This document shows positions 24,046 through 33,638 of a stretch of DNA of 64,000 nt, piece after piece. Position 1 is the first letter of the stretch. Every line of letters begins with the position of its first letter. Location of the stretch: assembly GCF_037996765.1 (NCBI RefSeq), contig NZ_JBBNAD010000004.1:434001-498000 (forward strand). Reading direction: 5' to 3'. The translations under genes and the position numbers were made by a program. The stretch comes from Bdellovibrio sp. GT3 (GTDB lineage Bacteria > Bdellovibrionota > Bdellovibrionia > Bdellovibrionales > Bdellovibrionaceae). The notes under the pieces were generated by a model. The model was not told where the DNA came from. It searched no databases and saw nothing but the letters and a program-made list of their open reading frames with translations.

Positions 24046-26656
24046 AAAGAGCGGACTGCAAAAGTTCGCGTGAGTTTTTTGACATTCCCGGAACATCCAC
24101 CATGCGTTTAATTTGCTTCATGGCTTGCGCTTTCAATTCAGGCTCAAGCTTCCCAACAAAATTAAATGCCGAGCACAGACGTGCTGCCACTTGTGGATTC
24201 TTTGGATCGATTTCAATAATCATATCCGCGATGAACTCGTAAGCTTTCTCGTTATTGAAGCTGACCAGGTTCGTCGTGAAAGCACGTAGCAAAGAATACA
24301 CGTTGTTCGGGTTGTTGATGTTGAACGTTGGATTCTTCGTCAAAGCTTTGATCTCGTCCAAAATTTGCGGACGGTGAGCCAGGGCCTGAACCGTGAACCA
24401 CTTGTTGATCACAACTGAATCGTTCTTCCAATTGGTATGGAAGTCCGCCAGAACTTTTTCGCGATGAACGCTTTCTGAATCCGCCAAAATCATCAGCGCC
24501 GTCATACGGTCTGTCATGTTTTGGGCTTCCCAGTACTGCGTGTTCACCAGTTCGTAAATTTCCGGATCATGCAAATCAGCCAGATAATGCAAAGCCTGGT
24601 TTTTCAACAGGCGTTGGCCGAAGACTTTGGTGTCACGGCTCTTAGGCTCCACGTTGTGATACTTTTTGTAAGTCGCAAGAAGAGTCTCTTTATTGCCCTT
24701 GGCGATTTCACGACGGATCGTCTGGCGGGCCTGATCGAAGGCCTTTGGATCCAGAACCGGCTCCATTTGTGCCAGTACCGCAAGACTTGGCAGCTGTAAC
24801 ATTTTGGCTTTGAACGCAGCATCCATGGACTCATCATTCATCACAGCAGACATCGCTTTCAGGAAGCGGGCATCCACTTTCATCTCCTGGCCATTGCGAG
24901 CTTGTTTGATCAATCCAGACATCAAACGCAGCGCCAGTTTTTGCGCCATCTCACGACGGTTGAAAGAGTCGGTGTCTTTTTCCATCAGGAAATAAAGATC
25001 TTCCTCGGAAGCCTCCCAGTTCAAATTCACCGGAGCCGAAAACTCGCGCAGAATTGAAAGCACCGGGCGGGCTTTGACGCCTTTGAAAACATAATTTTCT
25101 TTTTGTGATTTTAGTTCGATGACATGTTGGCCATCGCTGTTTTTCTCGATCTTTTCACAATCCAAATGAAGTTCCTGTCCGGATTTATCCAGAAGTCCCA
25201 TCATCAGTGGAATATGGAAAGGCTCTTTCATCGTTTGACCCGGAGTTGGCGGGCAGGATTGCTCCAGGCTTAAATGGAATTCCCCAGCCTTTTCATCATA
25301 GCGTTCCTGAATGGAAACCACCGGAGTGCCTGATTGATTGTACCAGCGTTTGAACTGAGTGAAGTCTTTGCCATTGGGCTCAGAGATTGCCGCTGCAAAA
25401 TCTTCCGTCGTTACGGCTTGCCCGTCATGACGTTTGAAGTATTCGTCCATCCCTTTGCGGAAACCTTTGCGGCCCACAATCGTTTGCATCATGCGAATCA
25501 GCTCAGATCCTTTTTCGTAGATCGTCATCGTAAAGAAATTATCCACGGCCATGCAGGATTCAGGGCGAACCGGATGGGAGTTAGGACCCGCATCTTCTGC
25601 AAATTGGCCCGTACGCAAAGAGTCCACGTCTTCAATGCGTTGCACGCCTCGGTCGGTCATGTCAGCAGAGAATTCCTGATCGCGGAATACGGTCAGGCCT
25701 TCTTTCAAAGAAAGCTGGAACCAGTCACGTAAAGTCACACGGTTTCCTGTCCAGTTATGGAAGTATTCGTGAGCAACTACTGATTCAATGGCGTGGAAGT
25801 CTGAATCTGTTGCAGAGTTTGAGTCTGCCAACACCAGACGGGAATTGAAGATATTCAGACCTTTGTTTTCCATGGCGCCGGCATTGAAATCATCAATAGC
25901 CACAATCATGTATTCATTCAAATCATACTCGCGGCCGAAAACCTCTTCGTCCCACTTCATTGATTTTTGCAGGGACTCCAGGGCATGCCAGCAGCGATCC
26001 TGCTTGCCGTGAGCAGCGTAGACTTCCAAGTTAACTTTACGACCGGAAGACGTTGTGAAGGTGTCACGAATCACACCCAGATCACCGGCGACCAGTGCAA
26101 ACAGGTAACAAGGTTTTTTATGTGGATCGCTCCAGTAAGCTTTGTGACGGCCATTGCCCAGGTCTTCGATTTTTACGCGATCGCCATTTGAAAGCAGAAC
26201 TGGGTATTTGGTTTTGTCCGCTTCAATGGTCACCGTATAAGAGGTCATCACATCCGGACGATCCAGGAACCATGTGATTTTACGGAATCCCTGCGCTTCA
26301 CATTGGGTGCAGAAGATCCCGTTGGATTTATAAAGTCCTTCAAGGGATGTGTTGTTTTGCGGCTCCAATTGAGTTTCAATTTCCAGAACAAATTCCGCAG
26401 GCACATTTGGAATCGTCAGTTCCTCTGCATTGACTGAGTAGTCGGCAGTCGACAGGACCTTGTCGTTGATTTTGACACTGACAAGTTTAAGTTCCTCGCC
26501 ATTGAGTTGCAGGGGAACACCCGCGGTCACAGTCTTGATTTTTGATTTGGCGATAACTCGACAAAAGTCCTCATTCAGAATGAAGTCGAGGTGTACGGAC
26601 TCCACGGAAAAAGCAGGGGCTTTATAGTCCTTAAGGTAAATTTTCTCTTGTTTCAT
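24044..26656 (-). CDS. pepN: Aminopeptidase N (M1 family)
   Basis: An 870-residue zinc aminopeptidase. I start at ATG 26656, with GAGG six bases upstream; a longer reading has no site. The GAMEN exopeptidase motif (NAGAMENKGLN) and the zinc site HEYFHNWTGNR with a downstream Glu (SLKEGLTVFRDQEFS) are intact, and the length matches the E. coli enzyme. It cleaves N-terminal residues from peptides, with no signal peptide, so it acts in the cytoplasm on imported or prey-derived peptides. It diverges from the VOC gene with about 26 bases between start codons. Confidence 0.95.
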   Translation of the reverse strand: MKQEKIYLKDYKAPAFSVESVHLDFILNEDFCRVIAKSKIKTVTAGVPLQLNGEELKLVSVKINDKVLSTADYSVNAEELTIPNVPAEFVLEIETQLEPQNNTSLEGLYKSNGIFCTQCEAQGFRKITWFLDRPDVMTSYTVTIEADKTKYPVLLSNGDRVKIEDLGNGRHKAYWSDPHKKPCYLFALVAGDLGVIRDTFTTSSGRKVNLEVYAAHGKQDRCWHALESLQKSMKWDEEVFGREYDLNEYMIVAIDDFNAGAMENKGLNIFNSRLVLADSNSATDSDFHAIESVVAHEYFHNWTGNRVTLRDWFQLSLKEGLTVFRDQEFSADMTDRGVQRIEDVDSLRTGQFAEDAGPNSHPVRPESCMAVDNFFTMTIYEKGSELIRMMQTIVGRKGFRKGMDEYFKRHDGQAVTTEDFAAAISEPNGKDFTQFKRWYNQSGTPVVSIQERYDEKAGEFHLSLEQSCPPTPGQTMKEPFHIPLMMGLLDKSGQELHLDCEKIEKNSDGQHVIELKSQKENYVFKGVKARPVLSILREFSAPVNLNWEASEEDLYFLMEKDTDSFNRREMAQKLALRLMSGLIKQARNGQEMKVDARFLKAMSAVMNDESMDAAFKAKMLQLPSLAVLAQMEPVLDPKAFDQARQTIRREIAKGNKETLLATYKKYHNVEPKSRDTKVFGQRLLKNQALHYLADLHDPEIYELVNTQYWEAQNMTDRMTALMILADSESVHREKVLADFHTNWKNDSVVINKWFTVQALAHRPQILDEIKALTKNPTFNINNPNNVYSLLRAFTTNLVSFNNEKAYEFIADMIIEIDPKNPQVAARLCSAFNFVGKLEPELKAQAMKQIKRMVDVPGMSKNSRELLQSAL

Positions 26657-26682
26657 GGGTCCTCGCTTCTGATAATAGAACA

Positions 26683-27039
26683 ATGAGTTTGAGCCTGACT
26701 TCTATCACAATTAACACTGCACAGCTACAGAACATGCTGAATTTTTACAGCCATTTAGGCTTTAAATTTCAACAGACTAAAGTGGACAAAGGCAGTGAGG
26801 TTCATCGCGCTGTGCATGATGGGGTTGAATTCTCATTGTATTCCCTGCCAGCCGCTCAGAAGTCTCAGATTCCCAGCCTTCAGCTTGGATTTCAAATTAC
26901 AGGCTTGGAAGCTGCAGTATCAAATTTGGTAAAAGTCCCTGGGGCTTTGTTAATTTTGGATCCAACGGAAATGCCAGATGGTATGAAGGCCATTCTATTG
27001 GACCCTGATGGTCATTCTATCGAACTTTGTCAGAAATAA
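26683..27039 (+). CDS. Glyoxalase/VOC family protein
   Basis: A 118-residue protein with the VOC beta-alpha-beta-beta-beta unit twice. LQNMLNFYSHLGFKFQQT is the typical first strand-helix and LLDPDGHSIELCQ the typical end with a metal-ligand Glu. The family includes glyoxalase I, antibiotic-resistance proteins and dioxygenases; the specific activity cannot be decided. Divergent from pepN. Confidence 0.8.
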   Translation: MSLSLTSITINTAQLQNMLNFYSHLGFKFQQTKVDKGSEVHRAVHDGVEFSLYSLPAAQKSQIPSLQLGFQITGLEAAVSNLVKVPGALLILDPTEMPDGMKAILLDPDGHSIELCQK

Positions 27040-27105
27040 GATTCACATTTAATGGGAATTAGCCAGAGTACTTGTTTCGCTCCCTCAGAGGAGTAGCATG
27101 GAAGA

Positions 27106-29250
27106 ATGGCTGTTGCTAAATCGCGCTCGCTTTGGGCAAATCTTTTTACTTTTGATCGATCTCGTTTGGACTTATGGGTTGCGTCACGCAGCGCAATGGC
27201 GGTGGGAATTGCACTAATGATCGGCGTGTGGCTGAACTCGTCCACGATCGGTTTGATTATCGTAATGGGTGTGTTGAATGCCTGTTTTTCTGATAACTCC
27301 GATGCCTATGCTTTTAGGGCTAAACGTATGACTCGGGCAGCGGTGATCACAGCTCTGTTGGTTTTTTTGGCGTCGATTTCTTCTGCGAACTTTTACCTTT
27401 CTTTGGTGTTGATCACGTTGATTGCATTTGCGGCGGGCTATGTGATTATTTTCGATACCGTATTGGGTGAGCTGGGTGTCGTTGCGATGAGTACCTTTGT
27501 GGTGTTCAGTGCGCACAAGGTGGATCCTGCGCAGGCCCTGCATTTAAGTTTATTTGCGCTGTTGGGTGCCGGTATTCAAATGGTGTTGGCGTTGGCTCTG
27601 TGGCCGTTGCGTCGCTATCGACCGGAGCGACGGGCACTGTCTAAGTTCTTTATGGACTTAAGCTCACTCTGCGATCTGCAATTCAAACCTGACGAGATCC
27701 CTGGCGGAAGTGCCCAAAGCATTGATACGCAGATAAATCTTGGAGCCATCTCCCAGGATGTGCGTCCTGAAGGTCGAAGATATCGCTCGCTTCTGACTCA
27801 AGGGGAGCGACTCCGTTTGGGGATTTTATCATTGGGACGACTGAAGAATCGCATTGATCGCGAAAACAAAGGCAACCCTTCGGTGGATATCATTGCCGAT
27901 TTTTTGGCGATGGAAAAAATGCTTTTGCAAAAGGTGTCCTACATTATCACTCACGAACAAAAGGTTCAGGAAGCCCGCGAATACCTGAAGGCACTCGAAG
28001 TGGATTTGGCAAAAGTTCGTGACAGTGACTTTAGCAATCAGTCTGTATTCATGAAAGTTGTACTGAGCGATGCTCTTCGACAAATGGAAAACATGGTGGG
28101 GCAGTCAAGGGCGGTGATTGAACTTGCTGCGCGAACAACGGAAGCCGGAATGGTTGAGTCTGAACGCAATGAAAACGCACGCCCATGGCGATTTCGTTTT
28201 CGCGGGATTTGGGCGACGATCAGGGCAAATTTCACTTTCCACTCTCCGGGTTTTCGCCATGCTTTGCGACTTGCAATCTGTGTGGCCGTGGCCGAAATCG
28301 TTGGTCGCTTGCTGGCGACCGAGAGAGGTTACTGGGTGCCGATGACGGTCGCCATCGTGTTGAAGTCGGACTATTCCTCAACCTTTCACCGCGGTCTTTT
28401 GCGTATGGGTGGAACTATCGTGGGACTGTTGCTTGCGACGGTTCTGGTCACGGTTCTGCCCATGGAACCTGTTTGGACCCTTGGCTTGATGGTGTTTTTT
28501 GCGTTCTTGATGCGTTGGGTGGGGCGGGCAAATTACGGAATATTTGCAATTTCAGTAAGTGCCGTCGTGGTGTTGTTGGTCGCGATGACAGGTGTACCTC
28601 CCAAGAATGTTATCTGGGACAGGGGATTCAACACCGTGCTGGGCGGTGTGATGGCGATGCTGGCTTATTTGTTATGGCCGACCTGGGAGAAAACCCAACT
28701 GTCAGACGTCGTTGCCAGAATGCTTGATACCTATCGCAAGTCATTCAGAGCCACGGCGGGATTAAGTCTTTCTGGGCAGGCGGTTAGTATCGCAGAGCGG
28801 GATCGATTGCGTCAGCAATCCAGAGTGGCCCGTGCGGAGTATATGGCCTCCATGGATCGCTATTTGTATGAGCGGGGATCCACGGACAAGGACCGGGAGT
28901 TTTTGGCGGGTATTACGGCTGCGGGGAACCGATTTGCCCATGCGATGGTTGCGATCGAGTCCGCGTCCCCCTTTGCTCTGGATTCCCATCAGCAAAGTAT
29001 ATTCGCAAAATTCGTTCAGGACATCGAATCCACTTTGCAGAATCTTTCTGAAGCTCTTCGCGGCAAGGACGTGGCCAATAACGAGTATCCGGATTTACGA
29101 ATTTCATTTGTGGAGCTGGAAAAAATGCGGGGTGAGGAAGGACGTCATGGATTGTTCTATGACGAAACCGATCGCATGACCAACAGCCTTAACACCTTGC
29201 GCGAGTTTGTTCTGCAAAGACTGCAACAAAACCGCCTGGAGTCCAAGTAG
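27106..29250 (+). CDS. FUSC-family inner-membrane protein
   Basis: A 714-residue protein with two blocks of transmembrane helices: residues about 30-170 (ALMIGVWLNSSTIGLIIVMG onwards) and about 385-530 (GGTIVGLLLATVLVTVLPM, VVLLVAMTGVP). Each is followed by a soluble helical part. The second block has WVPMTVAIVLKSDYSSTFHR, typical of the fusaric-acid resistance protein family (also YccS/YhfK and AaeB). Family members are thought to export aromatic acids or other toxic solutes. Length and layout are normal; substrate unknown. Confidence 0.85.
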   Translation: MAVAKSRSLWANLFTFDRSRLDLWVASRSAMAVGIALMIGVWLNSSTIGLIIVMGVLNACFSDNSDAYAFRAKRMTRAAVITALLVFLASISSANFYLSLVLITLIAFAAGYVIIFDTVLGELGVVAMSTFVVFSAHKVDPAQALHLSLFALLGAGIQMVLALALWPLRRYRPERRALSKFFMDLSSLCDLQFKPDEIPGGSAQSIDTQINLGAISQDVRPEGRRYRSLLTQGERLRLGILSLGRLKNRIDRENKGNPSVDIIADFLAMEKMLLQKVSYIITHEQKVQEAREYLKALEVDLAKVRDSDFSNQSVFMKVVLSDALRQMENMVGQSRAVIELAARTTEAGMVESERNENARPWRFRFRGIWATIRANFTFHSPGFRHALRLAICVAVAEIVGRLLATERGYWVPMTVAIVLKSDYSSTFHRGLLRMGGTIVGLLLATVLVTVLPMEPVWTLGLMVFFAFLMRWVGRANYGIFAISVSAVVVLLVAMTGVPPKNVIWDRGFNTVLGGVMAMLAYLLWPTWEKTQLSDVVARMLDTYRKSFRATAGLSLSGQAVSIAERDRLRQQSRVARAEYMASMDRYLYERGSTDKDREFLAGITAAGNRFAHAMVAIESASPFALDSHQQSIFAKFVQDIESTLQNLSEALRGKDVANNEYPDLRISFVELEKMRGEEGRHGLFYDETDRMTNSLNTLREFVLQRLQQNRLESK

Positions 29251-29323
29251 TCCAATGTAAAACCACATAGGACTTACCTGAAGGAAGTCTGAGTTTTAAA
29301 ATCAGATTCAAGGGGAGGTCTTT

Positions 29324-29911
29324 ATGAAAGTCACCGTCACCTTCAATGCCCAGGATAGACTTTTGGAAGCCGGCCTGTTCATTCCTGAAAACAATAGCGA
29401 TGAAGAGCCCTTGGCCTCAGTGATCATCGAGGGCGCCATGACTGGAGCTGGCCCGAAATACGCAGACCAAGTGGCCCGCCGACTTTGTCAGGAGGGGTTT
29501 GTCTGTCTGGTTGTGGATCACGCATTCTACCTGGAAGATCAAAGAGCCCCGCATTCCTGGGAATCGCCCAGTAAGCGTGTCGGGGACATAGTCGCCGCCT
29601 TGAATTTTTTAAAAGATAACAATGTGGTTAATCCTGAAAAAATTGTGGCAGTTGGTTTAAGCGCCGGCGCCGAGTACATGGCGCAAGCCCTGATGAATAC
29701 AGATATCTGTAAAGGTTTTGTGATCATCGATGAGGACCGTGATGGGGTTGCAGACCTTCCTTCTCGAGTGCACGTACCTGCGACGCGGATTACGGACTAC
29801 AGCTATGAGCTGGCCAGCGAGGATGCCGCGATTTGGATTAACACGCTATTCAGTCAAATGTCGCCATTGAGTCGACATGACTTTGCTGCCTGGAATACCT
29901 TTAGTGAATAG
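29324..29911 (+). CDS. Dienelactone-hydrolase-like alpha/beta hydrolase
   Basis: A 195-residue cytoplasmic protein. The nucleophile elbow is VAVGLSAGAEYMAQ (GxSxG). The earlier strand VCLVVDHAFYLEDQ fits the fold. The likely Asp is in DEDRDG or TDYSYEL, and His in SRHDFAAW near the end, so the triad is possible but not certain. It is shorter than a typical dienelactone hydrolase (about 235). Substrate unknown. Its ATG follows an AAGGGGAGG ribosome site. Confidence 0.75.
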   Translation: MKVTVTFNAQDRLLEAGLFIPENNSDEEPLASVIIEGAMTGAGPKYADQVARRLCQEGFVCLVVDHAFYLEDQRAPHSWESPSKRVGDIVAALNFLKDNNVVNPEKIVAVGLSAGAEYMAQALMNTDICKGFVIIDEDRDGVADLPSRVHVPATRITDYSYELASEDAAIWINTLFSQMSPLSRHDFAAWNTFSE

Positions 29912-29980
29912 TGTCTCAGGGTGAAACAGGGCATGGCTCTTGTATTGAGTATCTGTAAGATCGAACGAAAGGGTCTATAG

Positions 29981-30541
29981 ATGCAGGTGTCCAAGTTCAA
30001 AGTTGTTGTAGCGGTGGTTCTGACGCTTTTAATGGGTCTTTCAGCGGCTGAGGCGGCAAATAAGAAGTCTCTTATCAAAATGGGACAGCCCAAAAAGGTC
30101 CCTGCTGTGAGCAAAAGCTGGCAACGTGAAGTTATCGCTGATTTGTATGCTGCGACGGCCTCAGCAGAGAATCTGGATTCCCAGTTGGAACCCTTGATGA
30201 ATGCATCGGGATATTCTTATTTTCAAAAATGGAAACGCGGTATAGATGAAGTGGCCTTGCAAAAGCAATTCGCCAAGGGCATGAAGAGTCATCTGCAAAT
30301 CATGGCGGTTCTGTTTGAAAAACACGGCAAATCCAAAAAGTTTGATCGCTTGAACGAATTTGAATTTCAAAATCTGGTTCGCCGCAGTGACTATATCCTG
30401 TCCTTGCCAGTTTCCAAACAGGCCATTGATGCGAGTATGTCAGTTAAAAAGTTCTCTGCTGATTTCAGAGTAACCCTTGATGCCTATAATAAAGTTCGTA
30501 TGCGTTTTGACTCGAAAAGTATTCAACTGGCGCAAAAATAA
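29981..30541 (+). CDS. Exported protein of unknown function
   Basis: A 186-residue protein with signal peptide (residues 1-26, LLMGLSAAEA). The rest is helical and basic (KRGIDEVALQKQFAKGMKSH, VLFEKHGKSKKFDRLNEFEF) with no cysteines and no recognised motif. It follows the hydrolase gene by about 70 bases and is closed by a wobble-paired terminator. Confidence 0.7.
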   Translation: MQVSKFKVVVAVVLTLLMGLSAAEAANKKSLIKMGQPKKVPAVSKSWQREVIADLYAATASAENLDSQLEPLMNASGYSYFQKWKRGIDEVALQKQFAKGMKSHLQIMAVLFEKHGKSKKFDRLNEFEFQNLVRRSDYILSLPVSKQAIDASMSVKKFSADFRVTLDAYNKVRMRFDSKSIQLAQK

Positions 30542-30625
30542 CGGTCTCTCCCAGTGAGTGTGTCGAAATATAGAATCGGTTAATTTAATTGGACTTAGTA
30601 TCAGTTTAATTTGCATCTGATCAGG

Positions 30626-30661
30626 AAGTCTCCTTTCTCATGGGAAGACAGGGGGCTTTTT
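30626..30661 (+). terminator. Probable terminator with wobble pairs
   Basis: AAGTCTCC (30626-30633) pairs with GGGGGCTT (30651-30658) through G-U wobbles, followed by Ts. An inner TTTC/GGAA pairing extends it. Confidence 0.5.
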
Positions 30662-30675
30662 GATATCCTGATAAT

Positions 30676-31776
30676 ATGAGGATCAGGGTCTATCTTCTCC
30701 CTATAACGATTGTCGTGGGTACCGCGGCCTTAGGGTTTTTTCTGAGGCAAGGTCCTGCTATATCAGCGGCAACGATAGATCAAAAATACTCAGTTCCTGT
30801 AGCTCCCAAACCACAACCCATTCCCACAGTGAAGCCCAGCGACGATTTCTGCAGCAGCAGTTACGAAGCGATCTGCAAGGAAAGCGCACACGCTGATCCT
30901 ACGGGGGAAACCTCTTTGGACTACCGTGGAGAAATTCGGGCTCTGCGCGTACTCAGGAAAATAGTTCGCACCAATCCAGGTTGGACGACGGATCAGGTCG
31001 AAGACGAATTAGTGAAGCGCATTTACACTCCAGAGCGGAAGGCCAAACTTCAGCGAATCTTCGAGTATGTTCGCGGGCAGATGACTGCTTATATCGAAGG
31101 GCAAAATTCCAATGTCTTGCGGGATGCCGATAAGGCCTTTTTGATTGATCGTATCAAACGGGTGCAGCTGGAGCTGCCGGTGGATCGCACGACCTATGCG
31201 GACGTGACAGATCTATACACGAAAAGTGAAATCTATTATGAGCGCAGTTCTTCCGGAGAAGAGCATAGAGTCCGGGTGGGAGGCGCCTACGTCCTGAACA
31301 CCTCTTCGGAATACAGTATCATCTTTACCATGGCTCACGAACTGGCGCACGCCATTGATCCGTGCGGGATCCCTCACAACTCCGTGAACCATGCGGTGTA
31401 TGATGAACTGGTTCAGTGCTTTGTGGACAGTCAGTGGATTAGCAAAGACGAAGCTCAATGCGGCAACAAGGACAAGTCCTCGGAGGTTTTCGCGGATTGG
31501 CTGGGGACGGAGATTCTGGCCCGGGCCATTCGCCAACAGACAAGTTACAGCTTACAGGATAAAACCCGCGCAGCGATAAATGCGGTTCGTGACCTGTGCG
31601 ATGATTCATCGGGTTTTGAGAAAGTTAATTTGGAGTATTATCCCACCGATGTTGTGCGTGTAGGTGGAATTTTTGCCAACAACACTTTGTTGCGCAAAGA
31701 ATTGCAGTGTTCGGCTTCTTCCAAAGCAAAGCCCTATTGCCGATTTGATTCACTTCCTTCGAAAGGCAGCAATTAA
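30676..31776 (+). CDS. Exported HExxH metallopeptidase-like protein
   Basis: A 366-residue protein with an N-terminal signal or anchor helix (residues about 5-27, PITIVVGTAALGFFLR). The zinc site is FTMAHELAHAIDPCG (HELAH), and a second Glu lies in SEVFADWLGTEIL, which resembles the ExxAD ligand of gluzincins. So a complete zinc site is likely, and the enzyme should act in the periplasm or outside. Several cysteines (SSSYEAIC, DPCG, QCF, QCG) may form disulphides. The TAA overlaps the ATG of the next gene by one base. Confidence 0.75.
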   Translation: MRIRVYLLPITIVVGTAALGFFLRQGPAISAATIDQKYSVPVAPKPQPIPTVKPSDDFCSSSYEAICKESAHADPTGETSLDYRGEIRALRVLRKIVRTNPGWTTDQVEDELVKRIYTPERKAKLQRIFEYVRGQMTAYIEGQNSNVLRDADKAFLIDRIKRVQLELPVDRTTYADVTDLYTKSEIYYERSSSGEEHRVRVGGAYVLNTSSEYSIIFTMAHELAHAIDPCGIPHNSVNHAVYDELVQCFVDSQWISKDEAQCGNKDKSSEVFADWLGTEILARAIRQQTSYSLQDKTRAAINAVRDLCDDSSGFEKVNLEYYPTDVVRVGGIFANNTLLRKELQCSASSKAKPYCRFDSLPSKGSN

Positions 31777-32246
31777 TGGACAGGTGTCGCTGGTTTAATT
31801 GTGCTCTAATAACAATTGGATTTCTATTCCTGGGGGCTTGTGCGAGCAATCCCAAAAAAGAAGCTTCATTTATTTCGCCTTCAGCGGCGGCGGTGCCCGA
31901 TAGCAGGATCAGTATTAACTATCATTTGCGGCATAACTATTACTTGTTTCAGATGCAATCCGGTGGTGCTGGCGTTTATACCGCAAAAAGCACAGTGAAT
32001 GAAAAGGTGATAGAGAATCGCCCGGTCTCCCGGGAAAAGTATATTGCATTTGCCAATCGTGTTTATGACTTTGCGGAAAAGTACAATGGTTCGGTAGCGA
32101 CCCAGGATGACTGTAAAAGTCCATTCACTATTCGGATGGAAAAAGCGGGGGCCGTGAAGGATGTTCAAGGTTGTCGGGGCAGCGACGAGACCGGGGAGCT
32201 CGGAAAGATCATCCGAGAGGGCGAGATCCTGTTCTATTCTGAATAA
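31776..32246 (+). CDS. Small lipoprotein coupled to the metallopeptidase
   Basis: A 156-residue protein with lipoprotein signal GFLFLGACASN (lipobox LGAC). The mature protein has a beta-rich core (YYLFQMQSGGAGVYTAKST) and two cysteines (DDCK, QGCRG). The TAATG overlap with the upstream metallopeptidase suggests they work as a pair, for example peptidase and anchor or inhibitor; this is inference. Confidence 0.75.
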   Translation: MDRCRWFNCALITIGFLFLGACASNPKKEASFISPSAAAVPDSRISINYHLRHNYYLFQMQSGGAGVYTAKSTVNEKVIENRPVSREKYIAFANRVYDFAEKYNGSVATQDDCKSPFTIRMEKAGAVKDVQGCRGSDETGELGKIIREGEILFYSE

Positions 32247-32278
32247 AAAAAAGCCCACTCTCGCGAGCGGGCTTTTTT
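32245..32278. terminator. Bidirectional terminator
   Basis: AAAAAAGCCC(A)CTC and GAG(C)GGGCTTTTTT form a stem with A-run and T-run on either side. It serves the lipoprotein gene on plus and prpC on minus. Confidence 0.9.
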
Positions 32279-32288
32279 ACTGGAAAAA

Positions 32289-33455
32289 TTAATTTCTCTC
32301 AGACAAAGGAACAACTTTACGTTGTTCAGCACCCACGTACTCAGAAAGAGGACGGATGATGCGGTTGTCAGCAGTTTGCTCCATGATGTGAGCAGACCAA
32401 CCAGTTGTACGAGCCATAACGAAGATCGGAGTAAAGAAGTCGATCTCGAAGCCCATCATGTAGTATGCAGGACCCGCTGGGAAATCCAGGTTAGGGTAGA
32501 TCTTTTTCTTATCAACCATAACTTTTTCCAAAGCCGTGTACATTTGCATCCATTTTTGTTCGCCAGTTACGTCAGCCATAACTTGCGCGTATTTTTTCAT
32601 GGTTGGAACGCGAGAGTCGCCAGAGCGGTAAACGCGGTGACCGAAGCCCATAACTTTTTTCTTTTGTGCCAATGCATCGATCATCCACTGTTCAGCCTTA
32701 GCCGGATCAGCGATTTCTTTCATCATATGCATAACCATTTCATTCGCACCACCATGCAAAGGACCTTTCAACGCACCGATACCCGCAACAGTTGCAGAGT
32801 AGATATCAGATTGAGTTGAAGTCACAACACGTGCTGTGAACGTGGAAGCATTGAAGCTGTGTTCAGCGTAAAGGATCAAAGAAACGTCGAATGCCTTAAC
32901 AACTTCTTTTTGCGGTACTTTACCAAAGCACATGTGGAAGAAGTTTTCAGCCATCGTCAAATCAGCTTTTGGAGGAATGAAATCCAAACCTTTTTTGAAA
33001 CGGTAGTCAGCAGCAACAGCCGTTGGAATTTTCGCCAACAACATCATCGCTTTGTCCATGTTCGTTGCTGGAGATGAATCCCAGATACGAGCGTCTTCAC
33101 AACCCATGAAAGATACAGCCGTACGGATAGAATCCATAGGGTGGCATTTTTGTGGAAGTGATTTGATCACGTTCAAGCAAGTCGCAGTGATGTCGCGGTT
33201 TGCGCGTTCTTTTTTAGTGAAGTCAGCAAGTTGAGTTTTGTTTGGCAACTCGCCATTGTACATAAGGTACGCTACTTCTTCGAAAGAGCAGTTTTCAGCC
33301 AAGTCTTGAACTGGGTAACCGCGGTAGATCAAAGAGTTTGTGTGTGGGTTCACTTTAGATACAGAAGATGTATCCATTACCACGCCATCAAGACCTTTTT
33401 TTACGTTCATCTTTTCCGGTTCTGGTACGTAATCTGGATTGATATATTCAGCCAT
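32289..33455 (-). CDS. prpC: 2-methylcitrate synthase / citrate synthase
   Basis: A 388-residue protein from ATG 33455, with GGAGG six bases upstream. Citrate synthase catalytic His residues are present: GPLHGGANE, and VMGFGHRVYRSGDSRVP, with the Asp in the IDFFTPIF segment. Length and sequence fit the short type II family shared by citrate and 2-methylcitrate synthases; substrate preference cannot be read from the motifs. The presence of prpB and prpD in the same orientation 12-15 kb away favours the methylcitrate role: propionyl-CoA plus oxaloacetate to 2-methylcitrate. Confidence 0.85.
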   Translation of the reverse strand: MAEYINPDYVPEPEKMNVKKGLDGVVMDTSSVSKVNPHTNSLIYRGYPVQDLAENCSFEEVAYLMYNGELPNKTQLADFTKKERANRDITATCLNVIKSLPQKCHPMDSIRTAVSFMGCEDARIWDSSPATNMDKAMMLLAKIPTAVAADYRFKKGLDFIPPKADLTMAENFFHMCFGKVPQKEVVKAFDVSLILYAEHSFNASTFTARVVTSTQSDIYSATVAGIGALKGPLHGGANEMVMHMMKEIADPAKAEQWMIDALAQKKKVMGFGHRVYRSGDSRVPTMKKYAQVMADVTGEQKWMQMYTALEKVMVDKKKIYPNLDFPAGPAYYMMGFEIDFFTPIFVMARTTGWSAHIMEQTADNRIIRPLSEYVGAEQRKVVPLSERN

Positions 33456-33548
33456 AATTTCCTCCGATCGCACTTTCCCGAAAACCGGCTGGCGCCTTTT
33501 TGACGGTATGGTGCGTTAGTTAAAGTAAAGTAATGGCTCGAGGCTAGT

Positions 33549-33581
33549 CCTTGCCCCCTCCTCGGTCAAGCGGAGGCAAGG
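33549..33581. other. Bulged inverted repeat upstream of prpC
   Basis: CCTTGCC...CTCC (33549-33561) pairs with GGAGGCAAGG (33572-33581) with an extra run of Cs bulged out. It lies in the gap between prpC and the dioxygenase gene. It could be a weak terminator for the dioxygenase gene or a leader structure of prpC; I see nothing else in this gap. Confidence 0.3.
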
Positions 33582-33638
33582 AGGGAGCAGTGTGGCAGGT
33601 GGGATTTTTGCGATGCGTTTTGCTGTGCAAGCGGTCTT

